Shown: piece after piece, positions 33,801 through 46,550 of the stretch
Numbering within the stretch: position 1 is the stretch's first letter
Layout of the letters: the number at the start of each line of letters is the position of its first letter
NCBI GenBank assembly: GCA_009103225.1
Contig: RHPI01000671.1
Location: 112,937-176,936 of the forward strand
Direction of reading: 5' to 3'
Length of the DNA: 64,000 nt
Origin: Chlorokybus atmophyticus
Taxonomy: Eukaryota; Streptophyta; Chlorokybophyceae; Chlorokybales; Chlorokybaceae
Translations under genes and position numbers: made by a program
The notes under the pieces: model-generated
Told to the model about the DNA's origin: nothing
Seen by the model: the letters and a program-made list of their open reading frames with translations, nothing else
Database searches by the model: none

Positions 33801-34873
33801 CCTCCAGGCGAAGCTCCACTGCCGCCGCTTGATGTTCTTGCATACGCAGCTTATCCCCAGGTCACTGAAATGGCGTATGTGCAGCCCCACACCTACGCCC
33901 CTATGGCAGAGTCCAGCATGGCGGCGTGGATCACACCGGCTGCTCCAGTAGCACATGGTACGACACGATGCACATGAGTCGATGCTGAAGTTGAAAGTGT
34001 GCCAGAGCATATATGGCCATTCTCTGACAGTTCTGATTGCAGTAGAGCCAGCTGTGGCGGTCGTCCCTGTCCATCTCGTTACTTACGGCGCACCATACAC
34101 AACATACACAACCTCAGCTCCACCAGCCTCCAGTTCTTCTCTGCAACCAGCGAACCAGCCGTTTGAGGGCGCCCCAGACTGGGAGAAGTCCATGTTCCCA
34201 GACCTTGTGGACTCTGCAGAACAACAGCCTGGTCAAGAGGCCCCCGTGGCAGGGCTCATGGAGACCGCCAATCAGAAGAAGAGCATGCAGAAGAAGCGAG
34301 CCGCTGCATCCATTCTCTCTGGAAAGAGCAAGAAGGTGTCCTCTCTGCTGGACAAGTGGAAGGCTGTGCGCAAAGAGATTGACCCTCAGGTACACGCATG
34401 GTGTTGCAGTGGTGCATGTTGTGCGTCTGGTTGTTTCCTGGCAAACCATCAAATTTGACCAACAGCCAACTGGTGTGCAGGATGAGGAAGATGAGATTTT
34501 GGATGAGAAGGCTCTGGAGCGGAAACGAATGAAGGAGATTGAGGAATGGCGCGCCGAACAGCTGCGCACTGGCGAGGCGGCCAACAACCCCAACTTTATG
34601 CCCGTCGACACCTCCAACTGGAGGGAAAGAGTCAAGCGGTTGAAACAGAATAAGACAGTACCAGATCAGAAGCCTGCAAATGGTACGGCTGCAGTTACAA
34701 AGGCTGCCGTGACCTCCAATGCTGATAAGAGCACAGGCAAAGTCAAGCCGGACCTCAAAGCCCTCTCCAAGGGACTGCCGCCAGGCTGGCAAGCTCTGCA
34801 TGATGCTGCGTCGGGTGACGTGTACTATGGCAACCTCAAAACCAAGCAGACGAGCTGGGAGCGACCAACATGA
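30828..34873 (+). CDS. FNBP4: FNBP4-like protein with three WW domains
   Basis: Nine exons (30828-30978, 31523-31606, 31977-32182, 32257-32860, 33025-33244, 33315-33639, 33720-33957, 34043-34389, 34481-34873) join in phase to 855 aa. Formin-binding protein 4 relatives bind proline-rich ligands and are tied to splicing and actin regulators. WW1 is at about 191-220 (DGWQPIFDQATEQFYYWN, ending WERP), WW2 at about 282-312 (LPPGWEAVLDEASNEYYYW, ending WVRP) and WW3 at the extreme C-terminus (GLPPGWQALHD, ending SWERPT). Other FNBP4 hallmarks are ANPLSSLLGQYSDDEDE near residue 80, a DMEGDMEADMDLSEDE acid stretch followed by PPEQPPPPG, and the C-terminal VSSLLDKWKAVRKEI and EEWRAEQLRTG helices with NWRERVKRLK. 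Vertebrate FNBP4 has two WW domains; the third, terminal one is the difference. Exon 6 could alternatively end at 33630. Confidence 0.88.
31150..31214. repeat. 31-bp near-perfect hairpin in FNBP4-like intron 1
   Basis: The arms at 31150-31180 and 31184-31214 have two mismatches around a TGC loop. It lies in intron 1 (30979-31522), so it would form a strong stem in the pre-mRNA. Confidence 0.95.
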
Positions 34874-37000
34874 TGTCGACGTTGCCGCATCGCCGCGTTG
34901 GACCCTGGCAGAACCAGGTCGTGCAGGCTTGGGTGCAAGAGTGTTGGGCCGAGCAGCTGTAGCAGTAGTAAGTAGTGTCACTGTCGCAATTGGCCCAAAT
35001 CATATGATACAGTCAGGCACAATTAGCACAGGGGTCTGTAGGGAGGTTGCATATAAAAACCCAAGTTTGTCTGATGTCGTGCCGCTAGCCGACAAGGTGT
35101 ATGCTTGCGGTCGCGCATGCAGTTGGCGTGGTTCTCAGACAGAATGTCAGACACGGCATTGCCTTAGCATGCTTTGCGACGTACATACAATGAATCTCGT
35201 AGGACTTTTGCTGTAGTTGTGAATCGATTGCATGTTGGCATTCTGTGGAGAGTTGGAGAGTTGGAGTATACCATAATTTGATTCTTAAGTTTGGTTCCAT
35301 GTCACAAGTCAGTACTGTCAACTACACGAAACAGCCTGTACGTTTGTGCACAGTCAATGAGAGACGATGGATTGCACAAGCCACTCCATCAGAAAAGTAT
35401 AAAACTTACGTAGATATAGATTCAGCAGCAAAAGAGTTGGTAGCGCGTGTCTAGCTTGCTAAAACAAGCAACACTACACAAACGCAGACACACTGTGCCC
35501 TGTGGGCAGGCAATCAAATACATATGCATGCATGCCTAATGGAGGGAGTTGGTAGTGAGATAGCGCAGTAGTGACAATGAAGTAGAGTGTACTTGCCCAG
35601 CAGTGGTGGTGTACAAAAATCTTTGAAACTATTCTAGATATGCAATGAGTGCCTTGCACACATTGATCATGTCCAACAGCAACATGCATGGCAGGTCACC
35701 ACATACATACCTCAAGCCGACGACAGCAACCACCGGGCAACTACTCACTATACGGCCTAATCCACCCACTACCCCACCCTGTTAGGCATGCATGCATGCA
35801 ATTGCAGACTGAAACATTTGCAGCACGGCTGTCAGTTAGCGGCCCACCATTGCAGCGAGGTCAACAGCAGCAGACCCACAACGGACTCCCCCTCCTCTGT
35901 CCCCCACATCCCCACCGCCACCTCCGCCGGCCTATTGCCGCGTCGCTGACTGTCGCTGTTAGGGTTTGTGTTAGTGCCCACATCATGCATGTACGGCAGG
36001 CACGGCCACTCCCTGTGCGTCGCGGATCCATGTGTTGTAATGCGTATGGTGGTGGCATGCTTGCTTATGAACAGCATCGCATATATCATGTACACGGCTA
36101 CACAACACGAGCGAGGCAAGCCTCACCTCATCGCCAGCGCCGCTTCTGCCTCCATCTCCGTCGTCGGTGGGCCAACTAGCACTGGCGCCCAACCCGGCAT
36201 GGATGTCTCAGCCGCATCCACGCACTGAATGATGGTCAATGCTTGTGTTCGATGCAGTGCGCACGCTACGCGCTAGTTGCAAAAAGCCCTTCACTTTGCG
36301 CTGCTCGGCACTTTGCGCCGGCCCCATACGTCTCGCACACAGCCGCAGCATTTGCTAAAAATCCTCTCTAAACCTACTGGGTATACCTACATAGGAAAGT
36401 CTTAGGTATGGAGCAGGCTCGTGAAACTCAGCTTTCCTTGTTGCAAAGAACTCGTGCACATTTCAGTCATTGCAAACTCCGTTGTACTAGAGTCCAGCAG
36501 TTAAGTTTTGATCGTGCCAACACTTGCATACTAAAATTGAAAGATTTTCAGCCCATGTTGAACCCATATAGACAGCATAGGGTATAGAAATTCATAATGA
36601 AACACTCTATGCCAAGCGCACAGATACAATAACACACCACCACCACCAAGCGTTGCCCGCTCTCTCATATATAGCATGCAGGCGCATGCCTTAGCCCGGT
36701 GGTCGAGTTGGAGGATGGTTGTCGTGATTGTGGCATTGCATGTTTGCAGACTTGCATGTGCGAGTTCGCCTTTGCATCTTCTGTACACTGTATCCCAAGA
36801 AGCAACCCGGAAGCCAGAACGGCGGCCAAGCCGCGACCCGGAACACCTCGCGACAAGAAGCCACAAAGTACAAAGCGACGAGACCCAACATAGCCAAAAC
36901 GGCGCGTGAGTGTTTCTGTGAGACAGACAAATGTCGCTTCCCGCGTGCAAGTTGCAAGTAGCCTTCTCGAAGCCGCTTATGGGCTCAGTTACGGGCGGAG
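34874..37000. other. Intergenic DNA
   Basis: Holds the 3' flank of the FNBP4-like gene and the upstream region of the RING gene. Open frames at 35.7-36.2 kb and 36.5-37.0 kb are short, overlap on both strands and show no domain. Just before 37001 the DNA becomes GC-rich. Confidence 0.45.
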
Positions 37001-38837
37001 ATGGCGGAGGCAGCGGCGGGGGCGGCGGCGGCCGAGGTGGCTGGGCCGAGCGGGCAGGCATCGCCGGGGAGCTCCTCCGTGCCAGGTCTCGCCTCAGCCG
37101 CGGGTGCGAGCGGGAGCGGCGGGGAGAGCGCTTTTGAGTGCAACATCTGCCTGGAGGTCGCTTCAGAGCCGGTGGTCACGCTGTGCGGCCACCTCTTCTG
37201 CTGGGCGTGCTTGTACAGGTGGGTGGAGTTGTCGCTGTGTTTCCTCTTGATTTCACTGCTCACGAGGATAGTTTACAGTGGGTTGGCTCGTATGCTCAAC
37301 TGAAGGTCGGATGTCATTGAAAGGGCAAACTGGGCTGAAGCGGTTGCATATCAGTAGTGCAGTCAATGAGGATTAGGATTTTGGCAGGTTTAGCCAGTAC
37401 ATTCAGCGTGACTGCTTGTGCGCTGCCAGTATACTTTGCTTCACGCACCTGCCTGTAGCTAATTCCCATGCTTGGTAGCAAGTGAGTTTGTCTGTTGTTT
37501 TAATAAACTTGGACAAGTCGCATGCGTTAACAAAACCGGACGCTCGTGATGACTTCCTCATTATTTTACTCCTGTAAATGGCGCCATCAGGTTACTGGAA
37601 TTCACATTCTACATGCACAATATCAGAGAATGGCTTAACCAAAGTTGCAACGGAACAGCAGCAGTGCCCGCTTATGTCGCTTTTTCCATGCAAGTCACTC
37701 ACTGCTGGACCTACACACCCAGAACTGGGCAGTGCCAGCAGTGTGCGAATCAGGAGCCTAGTGAATGCTCGCTTGCCCGCTACACACTTGCATTTCAGCG
37801 GTTGTAATCCTGGTCCCCACTTCCCCTTCTGCAGATGGGTGGAGGTCGACAGCCGCGGCCCCTCCGGTGTCTCCGGTTGCCCCGTCTGCAAGGCCGCGGT
37901 GGAGCCGTCTCGCGTCATCCCGCTATATGGGCGGGGTCACCAGGGCGGGAGCGGCACACACCCGGCATCCAGTCAGGGGCAGAAACCGGCAGCGGGCGCG
38001 GGCGCGGGAGGAGGAGGGGAAGCGGGGCAGGGAGGGGCGGGAGGAGGAGCAGAGTCCATACCCACACGACCGCAGGTATGCCTGTACATCTCCGTATTGT
38101 TATGTGACTGTTGTGAGTGTCGCGCATGTTCCTTCTGTGTACTGGTAGCTGAGGTTGTGCCGTAGCGTAAGTAAGCAGTAGAGCTTTGCTACCTTGTGGC
38201 GGTTATATAAGCATGGGAACGTGAAGTAGCACCGCGCTGGTTGGCAATCTACTCATTCGGCATAAGGTGGCGACTTCTGTTGGTGCCACAGATGGTGTAA
38301 CAATGCCACTAGAAGAGATGTGGCATTGCACTAGACAATCGCAGTGACATGTCACTCAGTACAGACTCTTGTGCCGCCACAATGCCTCGCAGCATGCGTA
38401 CGACACATCAATGCTCTCTGGCTTGTATGGTCCTTTGAGAACTTCAAACCCGCATGTTGACCATTGTGCACTCACTTGGAGCTGTCTCGCAGGGCCAGCG
38501 ACCACCACCACCGCCGCCTCCACCACAGCACCATCATCACCACCAGCCCGCTTTCGGTGTGTTTGCGCAGCCGGCGGGGCCGTTTGCGACTGCGCAGTTC
38601 GGGAGCTTCACGCTGAGTGCGGGGTTCGGTCTTTTTCCGAGCCTCTTCGGCCTTCAGTTCCATGCGTTCCCCACGCCGACGCACCACCATCAACAAGCCA
38701 ACGTACCTAACAACTCCTCTCACTCCTCCGCTGCTGTGCCGCCCGCTGCCGAGCGCGAGATGCAGCAGCAGCAGCGACTGTCGCAGCTACTGCTCATGCT
38801 GGGATGCCTTGTCATCATTTGTCTGCTCTGGTTCTGA
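37001..38837 (+). CDS. RMA/RNF5-type tail-anchored RING E3 ubiquitin ligase
   Basis: Three exons (37001-37218, 37835-38075, 38493-38837) join in phase to 267 aa. A C3HC4 RING spans about residues 47-91: [20 protein letters not shown], then CWAC, then CPVC after a short insert; all eight zinc ligands are present. An Ala/Gly/Ser-rich leader precedes it. The middle is Gly- and His-rich, and the last ~19 residues ([19 protein letters not shown]) form one hydrophobic helix ending at the stop, a tail anchor. RNF5/RMA ligases sit in the ER membrane and ubiquitinate membrane proteins during quality control. Length and order of domains match that family. The target is unknown. Confidence 0.9.
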
Positions 38838-39931
38838 CGATACTCGGTCAGCGTGCATAACAAATCAGAGCTTATTTGAGCTTGGCGGCAAGCCATGTGG
38901 GGTTCGAGCTATTGGTTGTTGTCGTTGTTGTTTGTAGACAGCCTAGCTGATGTAGCAATAAGGCGAATTAGTTGGTGTCAGGATGGCATGAGAGCAGTAG
39001 GTGGTCAGGTTTGTGTATATGTTAGGTGAAGGTTTAGTTGCATACATATGGATTTCCATAGCTTTTTGCGCCTGCTCTGACTGCACATGTAGAGTTGGGT
39101 TGTGAACTGCGCTTGCATATGCAGTGTATTACGCGTTGCAGCAGGAGAAGTTGCCGGGTTCCGTGACAGGACAAGAGGCATAATGCGTTGCAAATGTGCC
39201 AATTGTCAAAATATTTGTTATTGATCTGTACTGCATCGACGTTGGATGCGATATGCACTGCATAATCTCGCATGGGCAAAGCTTGGCTGCGTGCTAGCAC
39301 ATGTTGCACACGCAGCACACAAGGGCCCTCGACTTGGCTACCAGTCCTGGGCCAGATGCATTTGTTGCACGCAACTGTTGCTGATTGAAGCCTTGTGAAG
39401 GAGCTAAAAGCACTGAGGCTGGAGGCACATAAGCAATGCAGCGCACTTGAGCAGTGTGTGGCTCGACCAGGACACAAGGAGTAGGCAGGCAGAGCAAGGC
39501 CTTAAACCAACCGCAACTAGCACAACAACAAGCACAATCATTGAAACTAGCACGGGGCGGCGCCTAGGCTAGAGCTAATTGCACCAGGACTTTAGCAGGG
39601 CTGAGTGCAGGTGAGGGCAAAGCAGGCGTGTTGCAGTGTTACCTGCCAGCACCGCATGACGCATGATGGACCCAGCCACACAGCGCGGGAGAACTCGCAT
39701 GCAAAGACACTAATGAATCGGCTGTACTGCTTGACTAACAATAAACCCGCAACGTAACTGTTCATATGGTTGGATTGTCTATTCAGCTGTAAGCGCAATG
39801 ACTCTACTACTACTTCTCCTCACACCCGGCCACCTGAGTCACGGCGGGTTATCTCCCTTTTCGGTATGTACACCATGGATAGCGTCATACCCACCCAGTA
39901 GCTTCCCCTAACGCAAACATGCACTCACGTA
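38838..39931. other. Convergent intergenic region
   Basis: Holds the 3' flanks of the RING gene (+) and the polytopic membrane protein gene (-). No other gene or repeat stands out. Confidence 0.45.
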
Positions 39932-42720
39932 TCACACATAATGCAAGAGCGTGAGCGCGGCAATCACGAGACCCGTGCCGAGCGCCTTCTGAGCGATGCC
40001 CTCAAACGCCTTATCCCTCTCCGCCTGCACACACCCCAACATGCATGAGCCTCATCAGGAGGGAAGAGCACTGCGCATCATGAACACATCGAGCGATACG
40101 ACAAAGAAAGTGCATGTGTGCAGGCGCACACACGCACACGTGCGTATGTGTACATGCACACGCGCGCACACACGCATGCACCTGTGTCATGTCGATGACA
40201 TGGGGTAGGCAGAGTGCCATGGCGGCGTAAAATCCCCACGACATGCACATGCGCAGGATGGTGAGCTCGAAGAAGAGCGCGTTGAGGTTGTACGTCACGC
40301 TCATCCAGAAGTATGCCACCACCCTCACGTTGGCAAGGAAACGGAACACGCACAGGTTCCATAGCGCCGAACCCCCCTCAGCAAACGTCAACCTCCAAGA
40401 CTACACAAACACATGCATATGTGTCAAAAAACGTGCACTCGCACCCGTACACGCACACGCACACATGTGCACACCCTGAGGCACATGCTTACGGACACAC
40501 ATGCGCACAACAACACGCACGCGCGCACACGCACATACACGTACACACAGACGCGCACGCGCGCGCACCCACCCACCCACCCACCCACACTTCTCTCACC
40601 TCCCCACACGCTTGCGCGAAGCTCTCATGCTGATCCGCCGGCTGCAGCAAGAACGCCCTCGCACTCGCCATCCCGTCCGTAATCAGTAAAAACAGTCCGA
40701 TGTAGAACGGACTCAGCACCTGGTCGAGACTGGTGTAGCCGAACGCGTTGACGTGGTACTCGTCGTTGGCGTACTTCTGGACGATGATCCAGACGGCCGT
40801 CGATAAAGAGAGGATGAGGGTAGGGACGAGGGCGGAGGCGACACCCGCGGCGGCCACGGCCTTGCCTACACTCTATCAACAACAACAACATCAGCATCGG
40901 CATCACAGCAACAGCAACAGCAACAACAACACAATCGTCATTGTCACTCCCTCTCAGTACCTTCTCCTGTCTTGCGCCAGTCTCCACGTCGCGACTGTTA
41001 ATATTTCCAAGTAGCTGCGTCTTCTCTCCAGCAGGAACTCCCTTCCTGCCCTTGTCGTCCTTATTGCTGTCCTCCCCGCCTTCCTCGCCTTTGCTGTCAT
41101 TGGCTTTGCTTAAAGGAGGCACAGCTGCCCCAAAGGAAATGGCAGACCGCATAGAAGCACCCCTAATGAAAGAGCAGTTGTTGTTGTTGTTATTGTCGTT
41201 GGTGGTGGTGGTGGTTGTGTGTGTTTCTTGCCTTGGGTTGGGGGTGTCTGATGCGGATGTGGTTGTTGTGGTTGTTGTGTCCAGGGAGGGGAGGAGGCTT
41301 GATCTTATGGCGACGTAGTGGCGGTTCTCGAACACGACCAGCGCGGCGCCGATGAGGCCGAGAGCCGTGATGTAGTGGGGGAAGAACTCATCGCGGTAAC
41401 CAAGAAAATACTGCACACACAATGCAGTGATTATGATTATGATCTTCATGTCATTATATTATTAACAATGGAAGATTGCATTATTAGATTAGCACGCGAA
41501 AGACTGAGAGCCTGATTGTGTGAGCGAACACTCAGACACTCAATTAGAGAAGGGAACGTACTGCATGCATTGAGTAATAGAAAGAGTAACTGAGACTGAA
41601 AGGACGACTGAATAGATGGATACATAGCTGAGTGATGGAGGAGTGAGTGAGTGAGTAACTGAATGATAAAAGTGAACCTGTTTCTTACTTGTACTGGTGC
41701 TACGAAGAACGTGGCGACGAGTCCCGCGAGCGGTTTGAGCACGATGGCGAGCGGGTGGTGGTACAGCACGATGTCCACCAGCTGGTACACGATCGCCAGG
41801 AGACCATTCATCCAGAGCAGGGGATGCAACTGCAGGGACCTGTTGATGGATAGTGTTGGTGTTGTTTGTTGTTTGTTGTTGGGTTGAGGTGGAGTAGTCT
41901 CAACATACAGTATTTGGATTAACGCTTACCTGAGCATGGAGAATGGGCCTTGGCTTGGGCAGGGTATGCGTGTGCATGCCCTGGAGGGGTTGGCGCACGT
42001 GCGTGGGGACAAGCCCTCCATGTCCACCTCCTGTTACAGTGAGCCTCACAATCAGTAATAATGGTGCAAACACACATACACACGAGTTCAAATGTGTGTG
42101 ACCAATGCGTGCCTGGAAGCATGGGGAGGAGATGTCTCCCTGGGTGAGCAGGGACGTGGTGTCGGGCATGAGGAGCTGCGCGCCGCCAAGCACCAGCGTC
42201 ACCATCAACGCCGACACCACCGTCGATGCTATCAGCATACGTCTTGCGCTCTTGAAGTTGTGCCTTGTCGCCCGCTGCAAAGGCGTACGAATGGTTATGC
42301 ATGTATAAGGTGATGTGCATGAGAGTGTGTGTACGCACGCGACGCAAGCGCCGGCACACAGACACACATGCACGTCTGTCTTGTCGCATTCATACATGTG
42401 TCTGGCACATGCGCGAACGTACACTCAAGGTTGAGTGTGGTGAGAGGCATTGGGAGTGTCAATGTGGACGTGTGTGCATGTGTGCGCGCATGTTGGGGCA
42501 AGTCGACATAGTGAGTGCAGTTGTCAAGTGTGCGATGGGACTGCCCCTCCCGTACCTGTCCATACACATCGCCGACGACAGCAAGGAGCTGCACGACGAC
42601 GACGAGGAGGACAGGCGGCCGTTGGACGGTGCGTCGGAGGGCCCGGCTGCTGCCGGCAAGCACCTCCGCCACCACGGAGGCGGCGGCAGCGGGCGACATG
42701 TTAGGAGCGACAACGGTCAT
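39932..42720 (-). CDS. Polytopic membrane protein, family not recognised
   Basis: Eight exons (42720-42556, 42274-42113, 42030-41930, 41839-41689, 41410-40961, 40872-40600, 40400-40182, 40024-39932) join in phase to 537 aa. Hydrophobic segments occur in nearly every exon: VLLVVVVQLLAVVGDVYG; LIASTVVSALMVTLVLGGAQLL; WMNGLLAIVYQLVDIVL; LAGLVATFFVAPVQ; ITALGLIGAALVVFE; LVPTLILSLSTAVWIIV; FYIGLFLLITDGMA; three more in exon 7; and LGTGLVIAALTLLH at the end. This suggests about ten or more spans. Exon 5 carries a ~100-residue hydrophilic loop rich in Thr, Asn and Lys. The layout recalls EamA/drug-metabolite transporters only loosely, so I do not assign a function. Intron 2 has a GC donor (42112). 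The ATG at 42720 is preceded by two short upstream ORFs (ATGs near 42957 and 42893), so the true start could differ. Confidence 0.72.
40440..40590. repeat. CA/CG-rich simple repeat in an intron
   Basis: CACACG and ACGCGCAC runs followed by (CCCA)n (about 40567-40588) lie in intron 6 of the minus-strand membrane protein gene. They create false Thr/His-rich open frames on both strands. Confidence 0.85.
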
Positions 42721-43404
42721 GATGTAACGCTTCTGGGCTGTAAGCACCTTCTCCTTCTCCTTCTCCTTCTCCTTCTCCTCCTTCAGCCTCCCATCCACAC
42801 GCTGGGCGGCGGCAGCACTGGCAGCCTGGCATGCAGTGTCACGTTCTCACTCTTCAAGAAGGCCGCCCCGCACGCCATGGCGTAAAACCCCATGCGTGCC
42901 GATCTCAGGTGATGTGACGGCCAGCCGTGTCAACCACGCCCTCTCCCCGACGGCCGCCGCCGCTCATAAAATGACAACGACAACGGCAGCGACAAGCGCA
43001 GTGATGTGACATACAACCGGAAAGGGAATGATTCTTCTAACTTGTTCCTCAGGTGAGGAAGGATTCTTTTTATTTATTTCGCTGGTGCTTCCCTTCCCTT
43101 CTCCAAGACGTGTCTTCCGAATTAGCTTCCTCGCTGCTACAACAACGCTGACGGCATCGCTGCTGGCAACAACGCTAGCTGCAACGCACCAACTCAGCAT
43201 GCACAACACAGCGTGGCTGTGTGGCAGCAGTGTGGCTGTAGTGGTCCTGGTGGTCATGCACGGCGGCGGCGGCGGAGGAGGAGGAGGAGGAGAATGAGGC
43301 AAGGTGGGAAAGGCGGGGTGGGCGGCTGTGAGGTGGCTGTGGCTGTGGGTGTGCTCTCTGCGTGCAGTTGATAGAAGGTGGGGCAGGGAGGGGACTAGGT
43401 AGGC
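42721..43404. promoter_or_regulatory. Divergent upstream region of membrane protein and permease genes
   Basis: 684 bp separate the ATGs at 42720 (-) and 43405 (+). The stretch includes a (CCTTCT)n purine/pyrimidine tract (about 42747-42782) in the 5' UTR of the minus-strand gene, two short upstream ORFs on that strand, and a GGA/GGC repeat near 43261-43292. No clear core-promoter element. Confidence 0.4.
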
Positions 43405-46400
43405 ATGGAGGTGAGTGCTGCCGAGGCTGGTGGCGCTGGTGCTGGGGAGCAGAGCAGCAGGGGTTTGGTGGCAGAGGCGGCGGCCACCTCATCGTCTGCT
43501 GCAGTGGTGGATGCCGCTGCTGCTGCGGAGGACCCGCTGCTGAAGCAGCATGGCCAGTCTTCGTCGCAGCCTCAGACATCCAACCATCGCCAGCTGACGC
43601 TGCTGCCTCTGGTGGCGCTCATCTATTTTGAGGTATGGACTAGGGTTTGCTCAGTGGCACAGCACCGATATGCAAGAACTGCCAGTGTACCTGAGGCAAT
43701 ATGCATGAGCTTGCATGCTGACAAGAAGGTTGGGTTTTCTTTCTGACGGGTGGAAAGCAGCTAGCTTGAAGACGAGGTGTCTGCTTGATTTGAAGACGAG
43801 GTGTCTGGTTGTCTAGTGGGTGCAGAAACTAGTGTTCTTCTGCTTAAGTGTTGAGCGTGTAGAAAAGCCAAGTGATTAAGTTGAACAGGATGGTGTTTGC
43901 ATTATGACGCTATGTTCAACTCTATCATGAATGAGGGACTTCCGCATGCAGAATGTGGAGTGCAAGTAACAACACTGCTGACACAATGTCGCAAGCACAC
44001 AGCATTGTTGTCTCAGAACATTTTGTGCTTTGCTGCTTTAGGCATGCTGCAAATGGAGGCGCGAAACATGCATATGCGAGCCACTGCTACCAATACATAC
44101 AAACTGCAAGCAGCACTGGTCACTTGTGCGTGTAGCTAGCTGTATCTTTGCTGCTCTTCACAGCAGGCTGTGCATGTAGGTGTCCGGAGGACCGTTTGGG
44201 GTGGAAGACGCAGTAAGGCACGGTGGTGCTCCAATATTCGCAATCATTGGTATACAATTTCACACAGTCACTGCATATTCTTCTAGCAAGTGAACCTGTT
44301 CATAGGTCCCAACAGACCGATGCTTACCTGTAATTGACTTCACTATGCTACACAGGCTTCCTGGTGTTTCCATTCTTGTGGTCTCTGCCTGAGGCGTTGA
44401 CAACAGCAGAGCTGGCCACGGCCTTCCCCGAAGACAGTGGTTATGTTGCGTGGGTGGCGGGCGCCTTTGGCCCGTTCTGGGGATTCGTCGAGGGCTGGAC
44501 TTCGTGGCTATCGGGCGTGTGCGACAACTCCCTGTACCCAGTAAGTAGCCCAGTTAAAGTCATGGTGTCTCACATGGAGAAAATCAACACCATAATGAGC
44601 AGAGTCTAGATTGCGTATCACCAATTTGGCAGCTACCATGTCGCTTTTACCACATCATAATCGCTGATAAGCAAAGGTGATGCGGTGAAGTGAAAGATAA
44701 GTTCAAGGCAAAACCACAGAGTGTGGACGGGTTTCTGCATCTAAGAAACCTCTGCGGAGAGTACTGACTGGGTCATGAGTGCCAAGAGACACAATGAGGT
44801 CACTAGAAGTTGTGCTGACATGTTTACTTTCCTCTTGCAGGTGCTGTTCCTGGACTACTGTGCGGCGCCTTACCCCATCCTTCTCACGTGGCCAATACGG
44901 CCATTGTTGCTGGCGGCGATCACTGCCTCGCTTACTCTGCTGAACTGGCGCGGGCTAGTGGTCGTCGGGAACACCGCCGTCGCCGTCGCGGCGTTCTCAC
45001 TCCTCCCTTTCTGCCTGATGATCGTCTTGGGCCTGCCACGACTGGAACCCGCGCGATGGTGGCCAGAAAGCGGCTTTGACTGGCACATGGTTCGTGCACA
45101 TGCTCTGTGGTGCAAACACACCAACCCTTTTGCTGTTGAGCTTACTGACATGCTTGGTCGTGCAGATTGAGTGGGGTGGCTTCATCAATATACTCTTCTG
45201 GAACCTGAACTACTGGGACTCGGCAGCTACACTGGCTGGTGAGGTCAGCACTGGCCGAAGTGACATGCTGTCAACTGTTGTGATGAGAGTGACCGACTCT
45301 GAGCTTACACCATTGTATCACAGGTCAAGGACCCAGGTAGGACATTTCCACGAGCGCTCGGCGTGGCTGTGATGTTGGTGATGAGCGTGTACACGCTTCC
45401 TATTGGGGTGGGGACAGCGGCTTCCAGCATACCGGCATCAGAATGGAGGGATGGCACCTTTTCAAGGGTCAGTTGTGCTTCAGTTGTACTTCAGTTGTAC
45501 TTGAGTCATGCTTTGCAAGTCAGTTATGCTTCGGTCAGCTTGAATGGCTCTTCTGCATTCCTGTCTGCATGTTGCAGCAACACACAAATTTGCTTTGCAA
45601 CAGGTTGCAGAGGAGCTGGGAAGCTGGCCGCTGCGAACATGGGTCATCGTTGCGGCGGCCGTGTCGAACATTGGGCTGTTCAGTGCTGAGATGAGCTCCG
45701 ATTCGTTCCAACTCCTTGGCATGGCGGAGCGCGGCATGCTGCCTGCCATCTTTGCCAAGTACGCATGAACTCAGCCTCATCAGATTTCTGTGTTAGATAC
45801 TTGTACTTGTATCATACTTTATGCGTACAATTTACAAGCTTGTTTTGTTCCATTATAGGCGCTCACGACATGGGACGCCTACACTCGCCATCCTCTGCTC
45901 AGCATCGGGGATCGTGTTATTGTCCTTCTTGAGCTTTGAGCAGATTGTGATGTTGGTCAACATCTGGTACTGCATGGCGGCGCTGCTGGAGTACGCTGCA
46001 CTCGTCTGGCTGCGCATCAAGGTGAGGATTGTTGTAGCATAGTTTCTTACTCAGCAGATTGTGAACAGTATTGACCTTGACCTTGTGTTATTTGTGGCAG
46101 GCTCCCGGTATGGCACGTCCGTTCAAGATCCCTCTCAGCACCACCGGCGTGGTTCTGATGGTCATCCCTGCCTGCGGTCTGATCATCTTCGTGATGTCGG
46201 TGGCAGATCTGCGTACGTGGTTGATATCAACCTCCGCTCTGGCATTCGGCATCGTCTTCTACTACTTCCTCTGCCTAGCCAAGCGCCGTCAGTGGTTCGA
46301 ATTCGCACACGCCGAGTACCCCCTCGGCTACACCGCCCACGACGGCGACGGCCGCAGGCGCGACGCCATAGTGTATGCGCCTCAGGTTGACGAGGACGTC

Positions 46401-46550
46401 ATTGCGCACGTGGAAGGTGAAGAAGATGTCGGCGCAAGGCTCGCGAGGGCGGTTGGGGCGGAGGGGCAAAAGCCTGAGGAGGATGGAAGGGATCTGGAGC
46501 AGCAGCTGCTACCTAAGCAAGGGAGGGGGGAACAGAGTGAAGCGCAGTGA
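43405..46550 (+). CDS. Plant-type polyamine/L-amino-acid permease (LAT/PUT family)
   Basis: Nine exons (43405-43632, 44180-44249, 44356-44540, 44841-45089, 45166-45243, 45324-45467, 45604-45758, 45859-46021, 46101-46550) join in phase to 573 aa. These APC-superfamily proteins import polyamines such as putrescine, spermidine and paraquat, plus some amino acids. Diagnostic blocks include the first-helix motif [15 protein letters not shown], then [39 protein letters not shown], the [20 protein letters not shown] block, [20 protein letters not shown] and [10 protein letters not shown] before the last helices. About 12 spans are visible. A ~70-residue acidic cytosolic N-terminus and a long hydrophilic C-terminus frame the core. 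Intron 1 contains a 24-bp-spaced duplication (43766-43783 and 43790-43807). Confidence 0.93.

Noticed and set aside
35688-36228. Overlapping open frames with His/Arg/Pro-rich translations
   Set aside because: Same region open on both strands, no domain, no consistent splice structure; GC-rich low-complexity DNA explains it.
40313-40689. Thr/His-rich open frames on both strands
   Set aside because: They arise from CA/CG simple repeats in an intron of the minus-strand membrane protein gene.
42964-43302. Reverse-strand proline-starting 112-codon frame upstream of the permease gene
   Set aside because: Built on a GGC/GGA repeat in the divergent promoter region, and no splice link to the membrane protein gene could be made in phase.
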